Positions 1 through 9,143 of a stretch of 64,000 nucleotides of DNA are shown in pieces (the first letter of the stretch is position 1; the number at the start of each line of letters is the position of its first letter). Source of the stretch: CAKZNE01 sp963976435. Lineage in GTDB: Bacteria > Bacteroidota > Bacteroidia > Flavobacteriales > Schleiferiaceae. Position numbers and translations under genes: made by a program. The notes beneath the pieces were generated by a model. That model was not told the DNA's origin. It searched no databases and saw nothing but the letters and a program-made list of their open reading frames with translations. The DNA is taken from positions 1 to 64,000 of the forward strand of contig CAXBKQ010000004.1 of the NCBI GenBank assembly GCA_963976435.1, written 5' to 3'.

Positions 1-3000
1 CAAAAGCCGGTAACCTTAGTTGTGAACTGATTGATAATACTGTTCTTTGATAATAAAGGATAAATACAATATTACTCCTGGTATTTGTGAACTGATTGAT
101 AATACTGTTCTTTGATAATTTTCTTGTCTGTAATAAAGGCATGATCTGGTTGTGAACTGATTGATAATACTGTTCTTTGGTAATGAATTTGAATCGATGC
201 GCCAAGATCTTCAGTTGTGAACTGATTGATAATACTGTTCTTTGATAATGGATGACCATTGTGGAGCCTCGGCCAAGGGTTGTGAACTGATTGATAATAC
301 TGTTCTTTGATAATAAAGGGTGATGTTAAAATCACTCGATTGAAGTTGTGAACTGATTGATAATACTGTTCTTTGATAATTTTAAATCAGAACTAAATGG
401 AATTAACAGGTTGTGAACTGATTGATAATACTGTTCTTTGATAATTTGTGGGTGACGCAAAAGCCGGTAACCTTAGTTGTGAACTGATTGATAATACTGT
501 TCTTTGATAATAGATCCAGAAACAAAGGTTTTCGATAGTGGGTTGAGAACTGATTGATAATACTGTTCTTTGATAATGTTGACCTTTTTAAGATGTTTGG
601 CTTAGAGGTTGTGAACTGATTGATAATACTGTTCTTTGATAATTAGTGATTAGCCACGCTTGAACATTTTCATGTTGTGAACTGATTGATAATACTGTTC
701 TTTGATAATTTGGGTTACAAGTACTGCGGTTGGGCATAAGTTGTGAACTGATTGATAATACTGTTCTTTGATAATAACTGGACTTGAAACCAAGCAGCAC
801 GCATAGTTGTGAACTGATTGATAATACTGTTCTTTGATAATCTGAATTATACAAAGACTTTAGGTATCATAGTTGTGAACTGATTGATAATACTGTTCTT
901 TGATAATATTATCATTGTATGATCCCGTCCAATCTTGTTGTGAACTGATTAATAATACTGTTCTTTGATAATCGCAAACCAGTGGGCAAACCATCTTAAC
1001 CCGTTGTGAACTGATTGATAATACTGTTCTTTGATAATATCATCATTTTCAGCATCCCAATATTTTAGTTGTGAACTGATTGATAATACTGTTCTTTGAT
1101 AATGGTGGTTTTTGGAAGGTCGAATGAGCTTACGTTGTGAACTGATTGATAATACTGTTCTTTGATAATTATTACGAGATCATTTCTTTGAAAGACGATG
1201 TTGTGAACTGATTGATAATACTGTTCTTTGATAATTCATAATAAAGTTGATATTGCAGACATTGAGTTGTGAACTGATTGATAATACTGTTCTTTGATAA
1301 TCCCAGACAAAGAGTTTACAATTCGCGAGGGTTGTGAACTGATTGATAATACTGTTCTTTGATAATTAAATACCCTTGCATCATCTTCACCGCTTCGTTG
1401 TGAACTGATTGATAATACTGTTCTTTGATAATAGTGGTTGATAAATACACTCAAGCTCTTGGGTTGTGAACTGATTGATAATACTGTTCTTTGATAATAT
1501 TTTGGAGCATTCAGGCCATCATCTGGAAGTTGTGAACTGATTGATAATACTGTTCTTTGATAATCTATCCCAACATTAGTAGAACTAGAAACCCGTTGTG
1601 AACTGATTGATAATACTGTTCTTTGATAATCAAGCATACTCTTAGCCCTTCAAATTAACGGTTGTGAACTGATTGATAATACTGTTCTTTGATAATTCAT
1701 CGTAAATTCTTTGGCCGTTATACCTAGTTGTGAACTGATTGATAATACTGTTCTTTGATAATCTGGCTTTTAGACAACTACGCAAAGGAAGGGTTGTGAA
1801 CTGATTGATAATACTGTTCTTTGATAATTCTCTTGTGTTGATTCTCCAGTTTCATCATGTTGTGAACTGATTGATAATACTGTTCTTTGATAATAGCTAC
1901 AAGTATTAAAGCTTTAAGCGATTGGTTGTGAACTGATTGATAATACTGTTCTTTGATAATATCACAAACCAAACTAAAACCAATTGTTAAGTTGTGAACT
2001 GATTGATAATACTGTTCTTTGATAATCACTAAAAAAACAGGGCTTATCCCTTGCGTGTTGTGAACTGATTGATAATACTGTTCTTTGATAATTGAAAGAG
2101 GAAACAATCCTAACGGCAGAACGTTGTGAACTGATTGATAATACTGTTCTTTGATAATGTTCGCTCATGGCTGGGCTTGGCTCAACTAGTTGTGAACTGA
2201 TTGATAATACTGTTCTTTGATAATTAAGAGCAATCAGAGCAATCATAGCAATAAGTTGTGAACTGATTGATAATACTGTTCTTTGATAATAGGGAAGATC
2301 AATATGAACACGTTAAGGCAGTTGTGAACTGATTGATAATACTGTTCTTTGATAATTATCGGGATTTGTTAGATAGTCCAGAAACAGTTGTGAACTGATT
2401 GATAATACTGTTCTTTGATAATCATATATCTCGGGTCGCCTGCATTCGCTGGTTGTGAACTGATTGATAATACTGTTCTTTGATAATCTAGGCAGCGATG
2501 ATTAAAATTAAGATCAAGTTGTGAACTGATTGATAATACTGTTCTTTGATAATCTTTCTGATGTTCATGATAAAGAGGCTCTAGTTGTGAACTGATTGAT
2601 AATACTGTTCTTTGATAATAATTTGTAGTCTCAGACCATCACGTTCAAAGTTGTGAACTGATTGATAATACTGTTCTTTGATAATGGAAGGAAAAGTTCG
2701 GATTACCAACAACTAGTTGTGAACTGATTGATAATACTGTTCTTTGATAATTTATGTTCCTGGTATTGTTGGAGCAGAAAGGTTGTGAACTGATTGATAA
2801 TACTGTTCTTTGATAATTAAAATCTTCTACTAAGGTAGAAGGGGATGGTTGTGAACTGATTGATAATACTGTTCTTTGATAATCAAACAGATTTATTTGA
2901 TAAATTACCTTCTGTTGTGAACTGATTGATAATACTGTTCTTTGATAATCTTTGAACAGTTTGAAGGCAAGGATATTAGTTGTGAACTGATTGATAATAC

Positions 3001-3408
3001 TGTTCTTTGATAATCTTCGCCTACTGTCGTTACTCTATCCGCTAGTTGTGAACTGATTGATAATACTGTTCTTTGATAATTATTACACAACTGAAATGAT
3101 TAGACTTTCAGTTGTGAACTGATTGATAATACTGTTCTTTGATAATTGGTGGAAGGTCTTTAAGTGGCAATCCAAGGTTGTGAACTGATTGATAATACTG
3201 TTCTTTGATAATCCCATTGGGTGGTATCCTAAAGCAGAAGGTTGTGAACTGATTGATAATACTGTTCTTTGATAATGTTTTCAGAGTATTGCACATTAAT
3301 TAACACGTTGTGAACTGATTGATAATACTGTTCTTTGATAATGCCCGGTAAAAAGAAGATAGAGGTGCTAACGTTGTGAACTGATTGATAATACTGTTCT
3401 TTGATAAT
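1..3408 (+). CRISPR. Type II-C CRISPR array, 52 repeats in window, runs off left edge
   Basis: I count 52 repeats of 36 bp, the first at 19-54 and the last at 3373-3408, with 51 complete spacers of 28-30 nt (mostly 30) plus an 18-nt partial spacer at 1-18. The repeat starts GTTGTGAACTG and ends TTTGATAAT. An 8-mer TTGATAAT occurs twice in it, at repeat positions 13-20 and 29-36. Four repeats vary by one base: 84 (first base T), 149 (position 32, A to G), 542 (position 5, T to A) and 937 (position 14, G to A); those from 1003 to 3373 look identical. The crRNA strand is set as plus because the tracrRNA anti-repeat at 8527-8544 is complementary to the plus-strand repeat. Because 36+30 nt is 22 codons, the array holds long open frames that are not genes. 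Confidence 0.98.
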
Positions 3409-3464
3409 ACCAGATCGTTCAAAATCCTGTATATCATTGAATTACAATGAAAATCAAAGACAAA
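3409..3464. other. Array flank between last repeat and cas2 (possible leader)
   Basis: This AT-rich stretch of about 55 bp lies next to the uniform-repeat end of the array. It contains a small inverted repeat, TCATTG at 3434-3439 and CAATGA at 3445-3450. It could be the leader used for spacer integration, because the nearest repeats are all identical while the far ones have drifted. The crRNA direction (toward this side) would however make it the downstream flank, so the label is an inference. Confidence 0.35.
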
Positions 3465-3510
3465 AACCCAGACTTTTTTGAAATAAAAAAAAGGTCTGGG
3501 TTCTTTTTTT
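3465..3510. terminator. Bidirectional hairpin terminator between array and cas2
   Basis: Arms AACCCAGAC (3465-3473) and GTCTGGGTT (3494-3502) form a 9-bp stem that can extend through a T-run/A-run pairing. It is followed by a T-tract on the plus strand (3503-3510) and by A's at 3462-3466 that give a U-tract on the minus strand. It therefore can end both array transcripts moving right and the cas9-cas1-cas2 transcript moving left. The cas2 stop codon (3509-3511) lies at its edge. Confidence 0.8.
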
Positions 3511-3856
3511 AAAACATTTCCAATTGTTGTGGTTGTGGACTTAAAGCCTTACTTGCCTTACCCCAATAATTAATAATATCCCCATATTGTTTGTCGGTAA
3601 TTTGCAAAATACTAACCTGACCCTTTGATGGAATAATGGACTCCACTCTTTTCATATGAACTTGACCACTTTGCCAACTTGCACAATGTCTTGTATAGAC
3701 GCTATACTGCATCATTACAAACCCATCATTTTGTAACTTTTTTCGAAAAATGGAATAGGCTTTTCTTTCCTTCGGACTAGTGGTTGGCAAATCGAAAAAT
3801 ACAAATAACCACATTATATTATAGGCATTAAATCGTACATGACTGATTCTTTTCAT
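3509..3856 (-). CDS. cas2: CRISPR-associated endoribonuclease Cas2
   Basis: This 115-residue protein is the structural subunit of the Cas1-Cas2 spacer integrase. The Cas2 ferredoxin-like signature MWLFVFFDLPT is at residues 15-25, with the conserved Asp at residue 22. The body (YSIFRKKLQNDGFVMMQYSVYTR) is typical of type II Cas2 proteins. It is the last gene of the cas operon: its ATG overlaps the cas1 stop in an ATGA arrangement, so translation is probably coupled. A start at Met15 would give a more usual family length, but the overlap favours the longer form. The array begins about 100 bp downstream. Confidence 0.95.
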   Translation of the reverse strand: MKRISHVRFNAYNIMWLFVFFDLPTTSPKERKAYSIFRKKLQNDGFVMMQYSVYTRHCASWQSGQVHMKRVESIIPSKGQVSILQITDKQYGDIINYWGKASKALSPQPQQLEMF

Positions 3857-4743
3857 AGTTTAGGAAATAAAATCGTAGTTCGTTCTCCCTCAAAACATTT
3901 TGCAAGAGAAGAGGTTGTTTCAGACAATCCTACCATGAGCGGTCTACGTCTTTTGTTGATTACAACATCACAGGTCAAGATTTTGAGCAAATGAGCCTTT
4001 TCCATTTTTCCTAAAACTTCCGTATCCAAACCGTCTACCAACATTTCCTTTACCAGCAAATCCACATAAGGCCTGTAGGGTTCCATTATATCATCAGCCA
4101 GGCAAAAGCTATTATATCTATTCCGGTGATGAATTCCTAAACTAGAAAGCAAACCGCTACCAGCTAGAGCCCTCGCTACTGCCGACCTTAAAATTGTATA
4201 TCCATAATTCAAGGCTGGGTTTGGGCCTTCTCCAAAACGATCTCTGCGAAATTGATTTGGAAATAAACTTGCCCAATATCTTTTAGCAGCTCTTCCTTCA
4301 ATATTTTCGGGATCGCCACTTTTTACCTTTTTAACCAAATAAACTAAGGCTTGATTATCCTTTCCGCATAGCTCTAGTGCTATTGCTTGGTTGTGAATTT
4401 TCTGTTTTACAGTTTGTTTCCATAATTTTTTCTTCAATGGTTCACTTGCATTTATTTGAGCTCGAAATCGTTCAGTTTGAATACTATGAGTATCTAAATG
4501 AAAGAGCATGGAAACAGGCATAAAGTCCCTTGAACAAAAAATAAGTGCCACATTATTTTTTGCCATTAATTCAATTACAGACTGGGTAAAAGTAATTTGC
4601 GGATTCTCGAAAACTGCAAACCCAATATCCTCAATAGGAATTTGAGATTCCCTAATTTCTTGATCCTTTGATCGTAAAACTAGTTGCCTGTTTTTTGTAG
4701 ATAGATGATAGGGGTTTGTGATAAAGATGCTTCGTTTGATCAT
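3853..4743 (-). CDS. cas1: CRISPR-associated endonuclease/integrase Cas1, type II
   Basis: This 296-residue protein is the metal-dependent integrase that inserts new spacers. The family catalytic residues are visible: Glu149 in NIEGRAAKRYW, His205 in LGIHHRNRYN, and Asp217/Asp218 with Glu221 in CLADDIMEPYRP. Length and motif spacing match type II Cas1. Its start overlaps the cas9 stop by four bases and its end overlaps cas2 the same way, so the three proteins are probably translated in a coupled manner. No csn2 or cas4 lies nearby, which places the locus in subtype II-C. Confidence 0.97.
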   Translation of the reverse strand: MIKRSIFITNPYHLSTKNRQLVLRSKDQEIRESQIPIEDIGFAVFENPQITFTQSVIELMAKNNVALIFCSRDFMPVSMLFHLDTHSIQTERFRAQINASEPLKKKLWKQTVKQKIHNQAIALELCGKDNQALVYLVKKVKSGDPENIEGRAAKRYWASLFPNQFRRDRFGEGPNPALNYGYTILRSAVARALAGSGLLSSLGIHHRNRYNSFCLADDIMEPYRPYVDLLVKEMLVDGLDTEVLGKMEKAHLLKILTCDVVINKRRRPLMVGLSETTSSLAKCFEGERTTILFPKL

Positions 4744-7700
4744 CTTCTTTCAATATTTCCTAAAACATCGATGCTTACTGAAATTGGATTTAGCTCAAGG
4801 TAAGCTTTTGGACTAGCAAAACCTTTCCACTCATTAACATTATTTAATTTCGCTGCTATATGTTTCCGAAATTCCACATAGTAACTTGCTGGAGACATTT
4901 TCTGAACTCGATACAAATAATGCGAAATTTGATCAAATTCCATGTTCTCAAGAAAGGCTTCAAAAGTTTCATCACTCAAACCCAAGACAAATAATTGATT
5001 CTTTAAGAACACATTTTTTATGATTTTTCCTCGTGCTGGCATTTTAAAAATAACATCCTTTTCTTTTTTTCGCTCCACAACGGTCCAAAAGTTTGCAAAT
5101 TCAAATTCAATTCCTCCCTCCATATTCTCAAAAGCCAAACAATGATGATTATTCCCCGATTTCACATGTTGGTTAATCCCATCTTTCAGTTGCAAAGGGT
5201 CGGAAATATTTTCCTTTGTTCTCACTTTTTTTACGGGAATTGGGGAGCCATTATTATTGCTCAAATAAATCATGGGCATTCTTGATTTATCTTCTCTTGT
5301 GGTAAAAAAAACATTGTTTTGATCCTCCTTCGACAAATCAGACAATGTCCATTTTTCTGGTAATTTTCCATTTTCTAATTTTCCTTCAGGGTATAACTCT
5401 TTTACACGATCATAAATCGCTTCTTTAACCCTAGGGCTTACAATATTTCGCCATTGTTTAAACCCTTTCACATGATCAATTGGCTTTCGAATGTGAAAAA
5501 AAGTTTTGCCTGTGCTGTCTGTATGTTTACCAAAAACACTTTCCTCATGTAATTGACCTCTAGCCGCAAGGCCCTCAGAAAAAATCTCTTTACCTTTTAT
5601 AACTTTCCGATTCCCATCGGGTAAATAAATTTTCTTTTTTACAGTTTTTATTGTTTTGTCTATCTGTGAATGAAATACCAAAAGGTGATTTATTTTTTTT
5701 CGAACATCCGTCCTGAAGTTATCCCAAGGCAGCTCTAACTGGTAATTTTTATCATATTTTATTTCTTTCTTTCCGAGACCCTTCCCTAATAGGGTTGATA
5801 CCTTTTGTAAAAATGAACGATTTGCAAATGCTATTACTATGGCGTCCAAGGCATGATGTCGATGATCCTCTCTTTGCTTAATTAAATAAAATCGATTATC
5901 CTTTACTTGGCCATGTATCAATTCCCCTTTTTTAGCAAGGGATATCCCATCCTTTTTTTTCGTTATTGGATTGTAAACTAAATGTGCAATAATGTTTCCT
6001 TCCTCGCATAACGCCGCCAAATACTCTCCGTCTTCAACCTCCAAATTATAATATGGGGAAAGAATTCCATCCAAACCCCAATAATACCTCAGCATGCTCA
6101 CAACACTGCCTTCTGTTATTTGCACATCCTTACAAACTTTTTTTAAATAGGATACGGCTTGTTTGGAAATATAACGGGTGTCATTTAATTGTCTACTTAT
6201 AAACTCATCTGCATCAACATTCTTTTCAGAAATAAAGCGTTTGGCCTTTTGATAGGGTAGAATTTTAAAAATACGCTCTTTAATTTCCTCCCATTCATCA
6301 GGTCTGTTTTTTCTAAAATATTCGTAGGGTGTGTCATTTCCTTTAATTCGGTTGGTTTCTTCATCGCATAAGGTTTTGTTTGCCAAAGAATCATTCATGG
6401 AAATGGAGTAGGGTACAATGTGCTCAATCTGCACGCTTCCTTCAGTAAAAAAACTTTTCTCAATATTAAACACTTTATCAGGCCAAAAAGGGTTTACTGC
6501 CTGGCCAGCTCTTTGTTCAATTTCATTTAAAAGCTTAAGCTTCTGAATATTACTGGGGCTATGATTTATCCCATATTCATCTAACCTTAATTTTATTTGA
6601 TCATTCTCAACCTCACGATCTAATTGATTTTTTCTAATTTTTGCCCGATTTTCCTTGTTGGTCTTTAATTCCCGAGCAAGTTCAATTCGCACCTGATCAG
6701 GCTCACCAAATTCGTCAACCAAGGCATTAAAAACTTTCTTTAGTTCAAATAAAGCCTTCATTACAATGGGATTCTTCAATTCACTTGGGTCTGGAAGATA
6801 TTTTTCGCTTCCATCTCCATCCTCCCTTAAACTATGATGATATAATTTTTTAAAATCCTTATCGATTAAACCATAGTTTTCCCTTAATAATCTCCTAACT
6901 CTATCAATTGAAGTGGTTCCTTTTTCTTTTGTTCGAGCCACCTTAATAACATCATCTTCAATCCTGGCCTGATTTACCATTGAAAGGCCGTCGAAAAATT
7001 CCTCTTTCAACGCCCTTCTAACTCCAGCCAACAAAACCGCCTTATCATAAGAATATCCTCTTTCTAAAAACAAATTAATATTAGAAATAGCTCTTCTACT
7101 AAGATTAGAATAATCCTTTGTCATTTTGAACTTTTTAAAGTCCTCAATTTCCTTTTTTGACAGTGAATAATCCTTTTCCAATTTTTCTTCTAACCAATTA
7201 GGATCTTCAGCCCAATATTTAAGGTGCCATAAATCTTCTTTTTCCTTTTCCGAAAAACGATCCCATTTCTTTTTGAAAACACCTAAAAAATTGGCATGTA
7301 CAGGAGAAGCAGCCAAGCTGTCTTTTGGTCCATAATTAAAACCCTCGATAGGTTTCTTTAGTTTCTTTGCAATAGCGGAAAATTCAATTTTCTTTTTAGC
7401 CTTGAGCAATGTTTCTAAAAGAATATCCACATCCTCTTGATCCAATGCCTGATTTTCAAAACGAATATTATTAATACTCGACAAGGCCCGGAATTTTTCA
7501 AAAGCAAAAGTCGAAGCTGGGGCTTTGGGCTTGTTGGTTTCAAAAGTGCAGTTTCCAATTAAATGTTTCATTGAACGCAAGGGGCGCTGGAAAAACAACA
7601 ATCCATTTTGATAAGAATCCGATGGATTAACACCGCCTAGGTTTTGGTATAATTGTTCCGTTAAAACCTCAGGATGATAAGCTTGCTGGCCTCTGAAAAT

Positions 7701-8381
7701 TAGATCGAATTCGTTTAAGTACATTGAGCGAAGGGTATATCTATTTCTCAAGCGAACCTCATGCGGATCTTGATTATACAAAGCACTTCCAAGGGTTCCA
7801 TACTTTTCAATTAACCCAATTGTTTCGTTTATTCCACTTTTTTCAATGGAAGGATCTCCATTATAAATTACACCTCTTTCTTCACTGTCATCTTGAAGTG
7901 TTTCTTTATAACCTCTTCTTTGAGCGATATGATAAATAGCTCTGCCAATTTCATACAAAGACAGCTTTTCTTCTTTTGCTCCCTTATGTCTAATTTCATA
8001 AGGGTTCAATTGAAAATAATTCTGTAGCTCCTCAGGAAGGGGGGTCATCCTAATTACTTTTTCCCACTTTTCCCTAAATTTCAGCTTTTCATCGCCAAAA
8101 TATTTTTCATAGAGATGATTAATGTCCGGAAACATATTTTCCTTGATCAGTTCTTTGGCCAACAATTCTTTCCGCATTCTGCTTCTAAAATTTTGCCTCC
8201 TCCCTTGTCTTTTTAGTCTTCTTGTTAGATTAAGAGACTCTTCTTTACTTCCTTTTACAAGATTAATTCCCATCGGGAATATGCTTACACCAGAGTGAAG
8301 AATTTTCTTGTTTTCAGAATCTACTACTGCGCTTCCTAGACTATTTGTACCAACATCAAAGGAAAAAATAACATTGCTCAT
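4740..8381 (-). CDS. cas9: RNA-guided DNA endonuclease Cas9 (type II-C)
   Basis: This 1213-residue Cas9 cleaves DNA guided by a crRNA:tracrRNA duplex. Visible in order: RuvC-I with Asp9 (IFSFDVGTNSLG); an arginine-rich bridge helix around residues 53-80 (RRLKRQGRRQNFRSRMRK); a helical recognition lobe; RuvC-II with Glu567 (VRIELARELK); HNH with His654 (IEHIVPYS) and Asn668; RuvC-III with His843 and Asp846 (HHALDAIVIAF). A C-terminal wedge and PAM-interacting region follows. All nuclease residues are present, so activity is expected. The HNH reads Glu-His where S. pyogenes Cas9 has Asp-His, as in some other compact Cas9s. Length fits II-C, and no csn2 is present. It is first in the operon, with the divergent tracrRNA upstream. 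Confidence 0.98.
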   Translation of the reverse strand: MSNVIFSFDVGTNSLGSAVVDSENKKILHSGVSIFPMGINLVKGSKEESLNLTRRLKRQGRRQNFRSRMRKELLAKELIKENMFPDINHLYEKYFGDEKLKFREKWEKVIRMTPLPEELQNYFQLNPYEIRHKGAKEEKLSLYEIGRAIYHIAQRRGYKETLQDDSEERGVIYNGDPSIEKSGINETIGLIEKYGTLGSALYNQDPHEVRLRNRYTLRSMYLNEFDLIFRGQQAYHPEVLTEQLYQNLGGVNPSDSYQNGLLFFQRPLRSMKHLIGNCTFETNKPKAPASTFAFEKFRALSSINNIRFENQALDQEDVDILLETLLKAKKKIEFSAIAKKLKKPIEGFNYGPKDSLAASPVHANFLGVFKKKWDRFSEKEKEDLWHLKYWAEDPNWLEEKLEKDYSLSKKEIEDFKKFKMTKDYSNLSRRAISNINLFLERGYSYDKAVLLAGVRRALKEEFFDGLSMVNQARIEDDVIKVARTKEKGTTSIDRVRRLLRENYGLIDKDFKKLYHHSLREDGDGSEKYLPDPSELKNPIVMKALFELKKVFNALVDEFGEPDQVRIELARELKTNKENRAKIRKNQLDREVENDQIKLRLDEYGINHSPSNIQKLKLLNEIEQRAGQAVNPFWPDKVFNIEKSFFTEGSVQIEHIVPYSISMNDSLANKTLCDEETNRIKGNDTPYEYFRKNRPDEWEEIKERIFKILPYQKAKRFISEKNVDADEFISRQLNDTRYISKQAVSYLKKVCKDVQITEGSVVSMLRYYWGLDGILSPYYNLEVEDGEYLAALCEEGNIIAHLVYNPITKKKDGISLAKKGELIHGQVKDNRFYLIKQREDHRHHALDAIVIAFANRSFLQKVSTLLGKGLGKKEIKYDKNYQLELPWDNFRTDVRKKINHLLVFHSQIDKTIKTVKKKIYLPDGNRKVIKGKEIFSEGLAARGQLHEESVFGKHTDSTGKTFFHIRKPIDHVKGFKQWRNIVSPRVKEAIYDRVKELYPEGKLENGKLPEKWTLSDLSKEDQNNVFFTTREDKSRMPMIYLSNNNGSPIPVKKVRTKENISDPLQLKDGINQHVKSGNNHHCLAFENMEGGIEFEFANFWTVVERKKEKDVIFKMPARGKIIKNVFLKNQLFVLGLSDETFEAFLENMEFDQISHYLYRVQKMSPASYYVEFRKHIAAKLNNVNEWKGFASPKAYLELNPISVSIDVLGNIERR

Positions 8382-8501
8382 ACCTCAAAAAATATTTCAT
8401 AAAAAATAACATCCGACACAAATTACATTTAATTATTAAAAATTGCTAAAAAAACTCCAAAAATTCAATCAATAAATAATATGATTAAAAATTTGAATTA
8501 T

Positions 8502-8604
8502 TCAATAATTCATTGCATATTTACAATATCAATCTATTCACAATAAGGCTAGATGCCGAAGTCGAATAAGACTATAAACCTCGCGTACTCCGTGGGGTTT
8601 TTTT
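8502..8604 (+). ncRNA. tracrRNA of the Cas9 system
   Basis: The anti-repeat at 8527-8544 pairs with the first 18 nt of the repeat: G1-A8 with 8537-8544 (ending in a G-U pair), a 2x2 internal loop, then positions 11-18 with 8527-8534. It is followed by a small nexus-like hairpin (AAGGCTAG at 8545-8552; GGC 8547-8549 with GCC 8555-8557), a stem AGTC/GACT (8560-8563 with 8570-8573), and a 10-bp terminator hairpin with a T-run. The 3' end is well supported. The 5' end near 8502 is a guess from an imperfect -7 box (AAAATTTG, 8488-8495). It is transcribed away from cas9. Confidence 0.85.
8576..8604 (+). terminator. Rho-independent terminator of the tracrRNA
   Basis: A 10-bp stem (8576-8585 with 8591-8600, including G-U pairs) with a 5-nt loop runs directly into seven T's on the plus strand. 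It fixes the direction of the tracrRNA. Confidence 0.85.
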
Positions 8605-8886
8605 ATTCTAATAAAAAGATGAATTTGGTCCGTGAAATATCTGAAAATACATTTTTGAAAAATGGAGGGCATAATGATTATCGAGATTTAACCAATTGAA
8701 GCCTATTAGATATTTTGCATATTTACTTACCCAAATCTAAAACTTAGACCAATCTTCAACAACAAGTAAATTATTATTCAGAAGGAACCGTCTCAAAAAA
8801 CAAGAATTAAGTAAACCTAAACCCGACTATATCCATTACTATTCTGGTAGAGAATAAATTTAATTTCATCTAGGTGAACCCCAAAC
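8605..8886. other. Intergenic stretch with no recognised feature
   Basis: About 280 bp between the tracrRNA terminator and the tRNA-Leu terminator. I see no plausible gene, repeat or structured RNA here, only AT-rich sequence. Confidence 0.5.
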
Positions 8887-8917
8887 AAAAAAAGCCAACT
8901 CATCAAAGTCGGCTTTT
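8887..8917 (-). terminator. Terminator downstream of tRNA-Leu
   Basis: On the minus strand GCCGAC and GTTGGC form a stem (8913-8908 with 8899-8894, one G-U pair), flanked by A's and followed by seven U's. The stem has an A-C mismatch if read on the plus strand, so it is directional. Confidence 0.7.
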
Positions 8918-8923
8918 CCTTTG

Positions 8924-9005
8924 TACAGGCGGAGAGACTCGAACTCTCACACCTCGCGGCACTAGATCCTAAGTCTAGCGTGTCTACCAATTCCACCACG
9001 CCTGC
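8924..9005 (-). tRNA. tRNA-Leu (anticodon UAG)
   Basis: Reading the minus strand from 9005 gives acceptor GCAGGCG pairing with CGCCTGT, a GGTAGAC D-loop, anticodon stem-loop CTAGA-CTTAGGA-TCTAG with anticodon TAG, a long class II variable arm, and a T-loop GTTCGAGTC. CCA is not encoded. The length of 82 nt fits tRNA-Leu, which reads CUA/CUN codons. Confidence 0.96.
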
Positions 9006-9116
9006 ATTTTCCTTACCAGCATAGTTGCAAAGGGGCGGCAAATATAAATATTTTCTTTTTTACCATAACAAATAAAATAAGAAATATTCCAAAGCCTTTA
9101 GCTCAAATAGAATAAT

Positions 9117-9124
9117 TACTTTTG
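9117..9124 (+). promoter_or_regulatory. Bacteroidota -7 box for the flavin reductase gene
   Basis: TACTTTTG matches TAnnTTTG exactly and lies 19 bp before the ATG at 9144. No clear -33 TTG was found. Confidence 0.55.
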
Positions 9125-9143
9125 TGGCACTAAACAAGCCGCT

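Noticed and set aside
72..3296. Several open frames of 60-130 codons with repeated peptides such as YQRTVLSISSQ or IIKEQYYQSVHN
   Set aside because: They are minus-strand translations of the CRISPR repeat. A 36-bp repeat plus a 30-bp spacer is 22 codons, so frames stay open by chance; there is no promoter or family match.
4740..8381. Possible nuclease-dead or truncated Cas9
   Set aside because: RuvC Asp9, Glu567, His843, Asp846 and HNH His654, Asn668 are all present and the frame is intact.
8817..9041. Minus-strand open frame of 74 codons
   Set aside because: It runs through the tRNA-Leu gene and its terminator and has no protein-like features.
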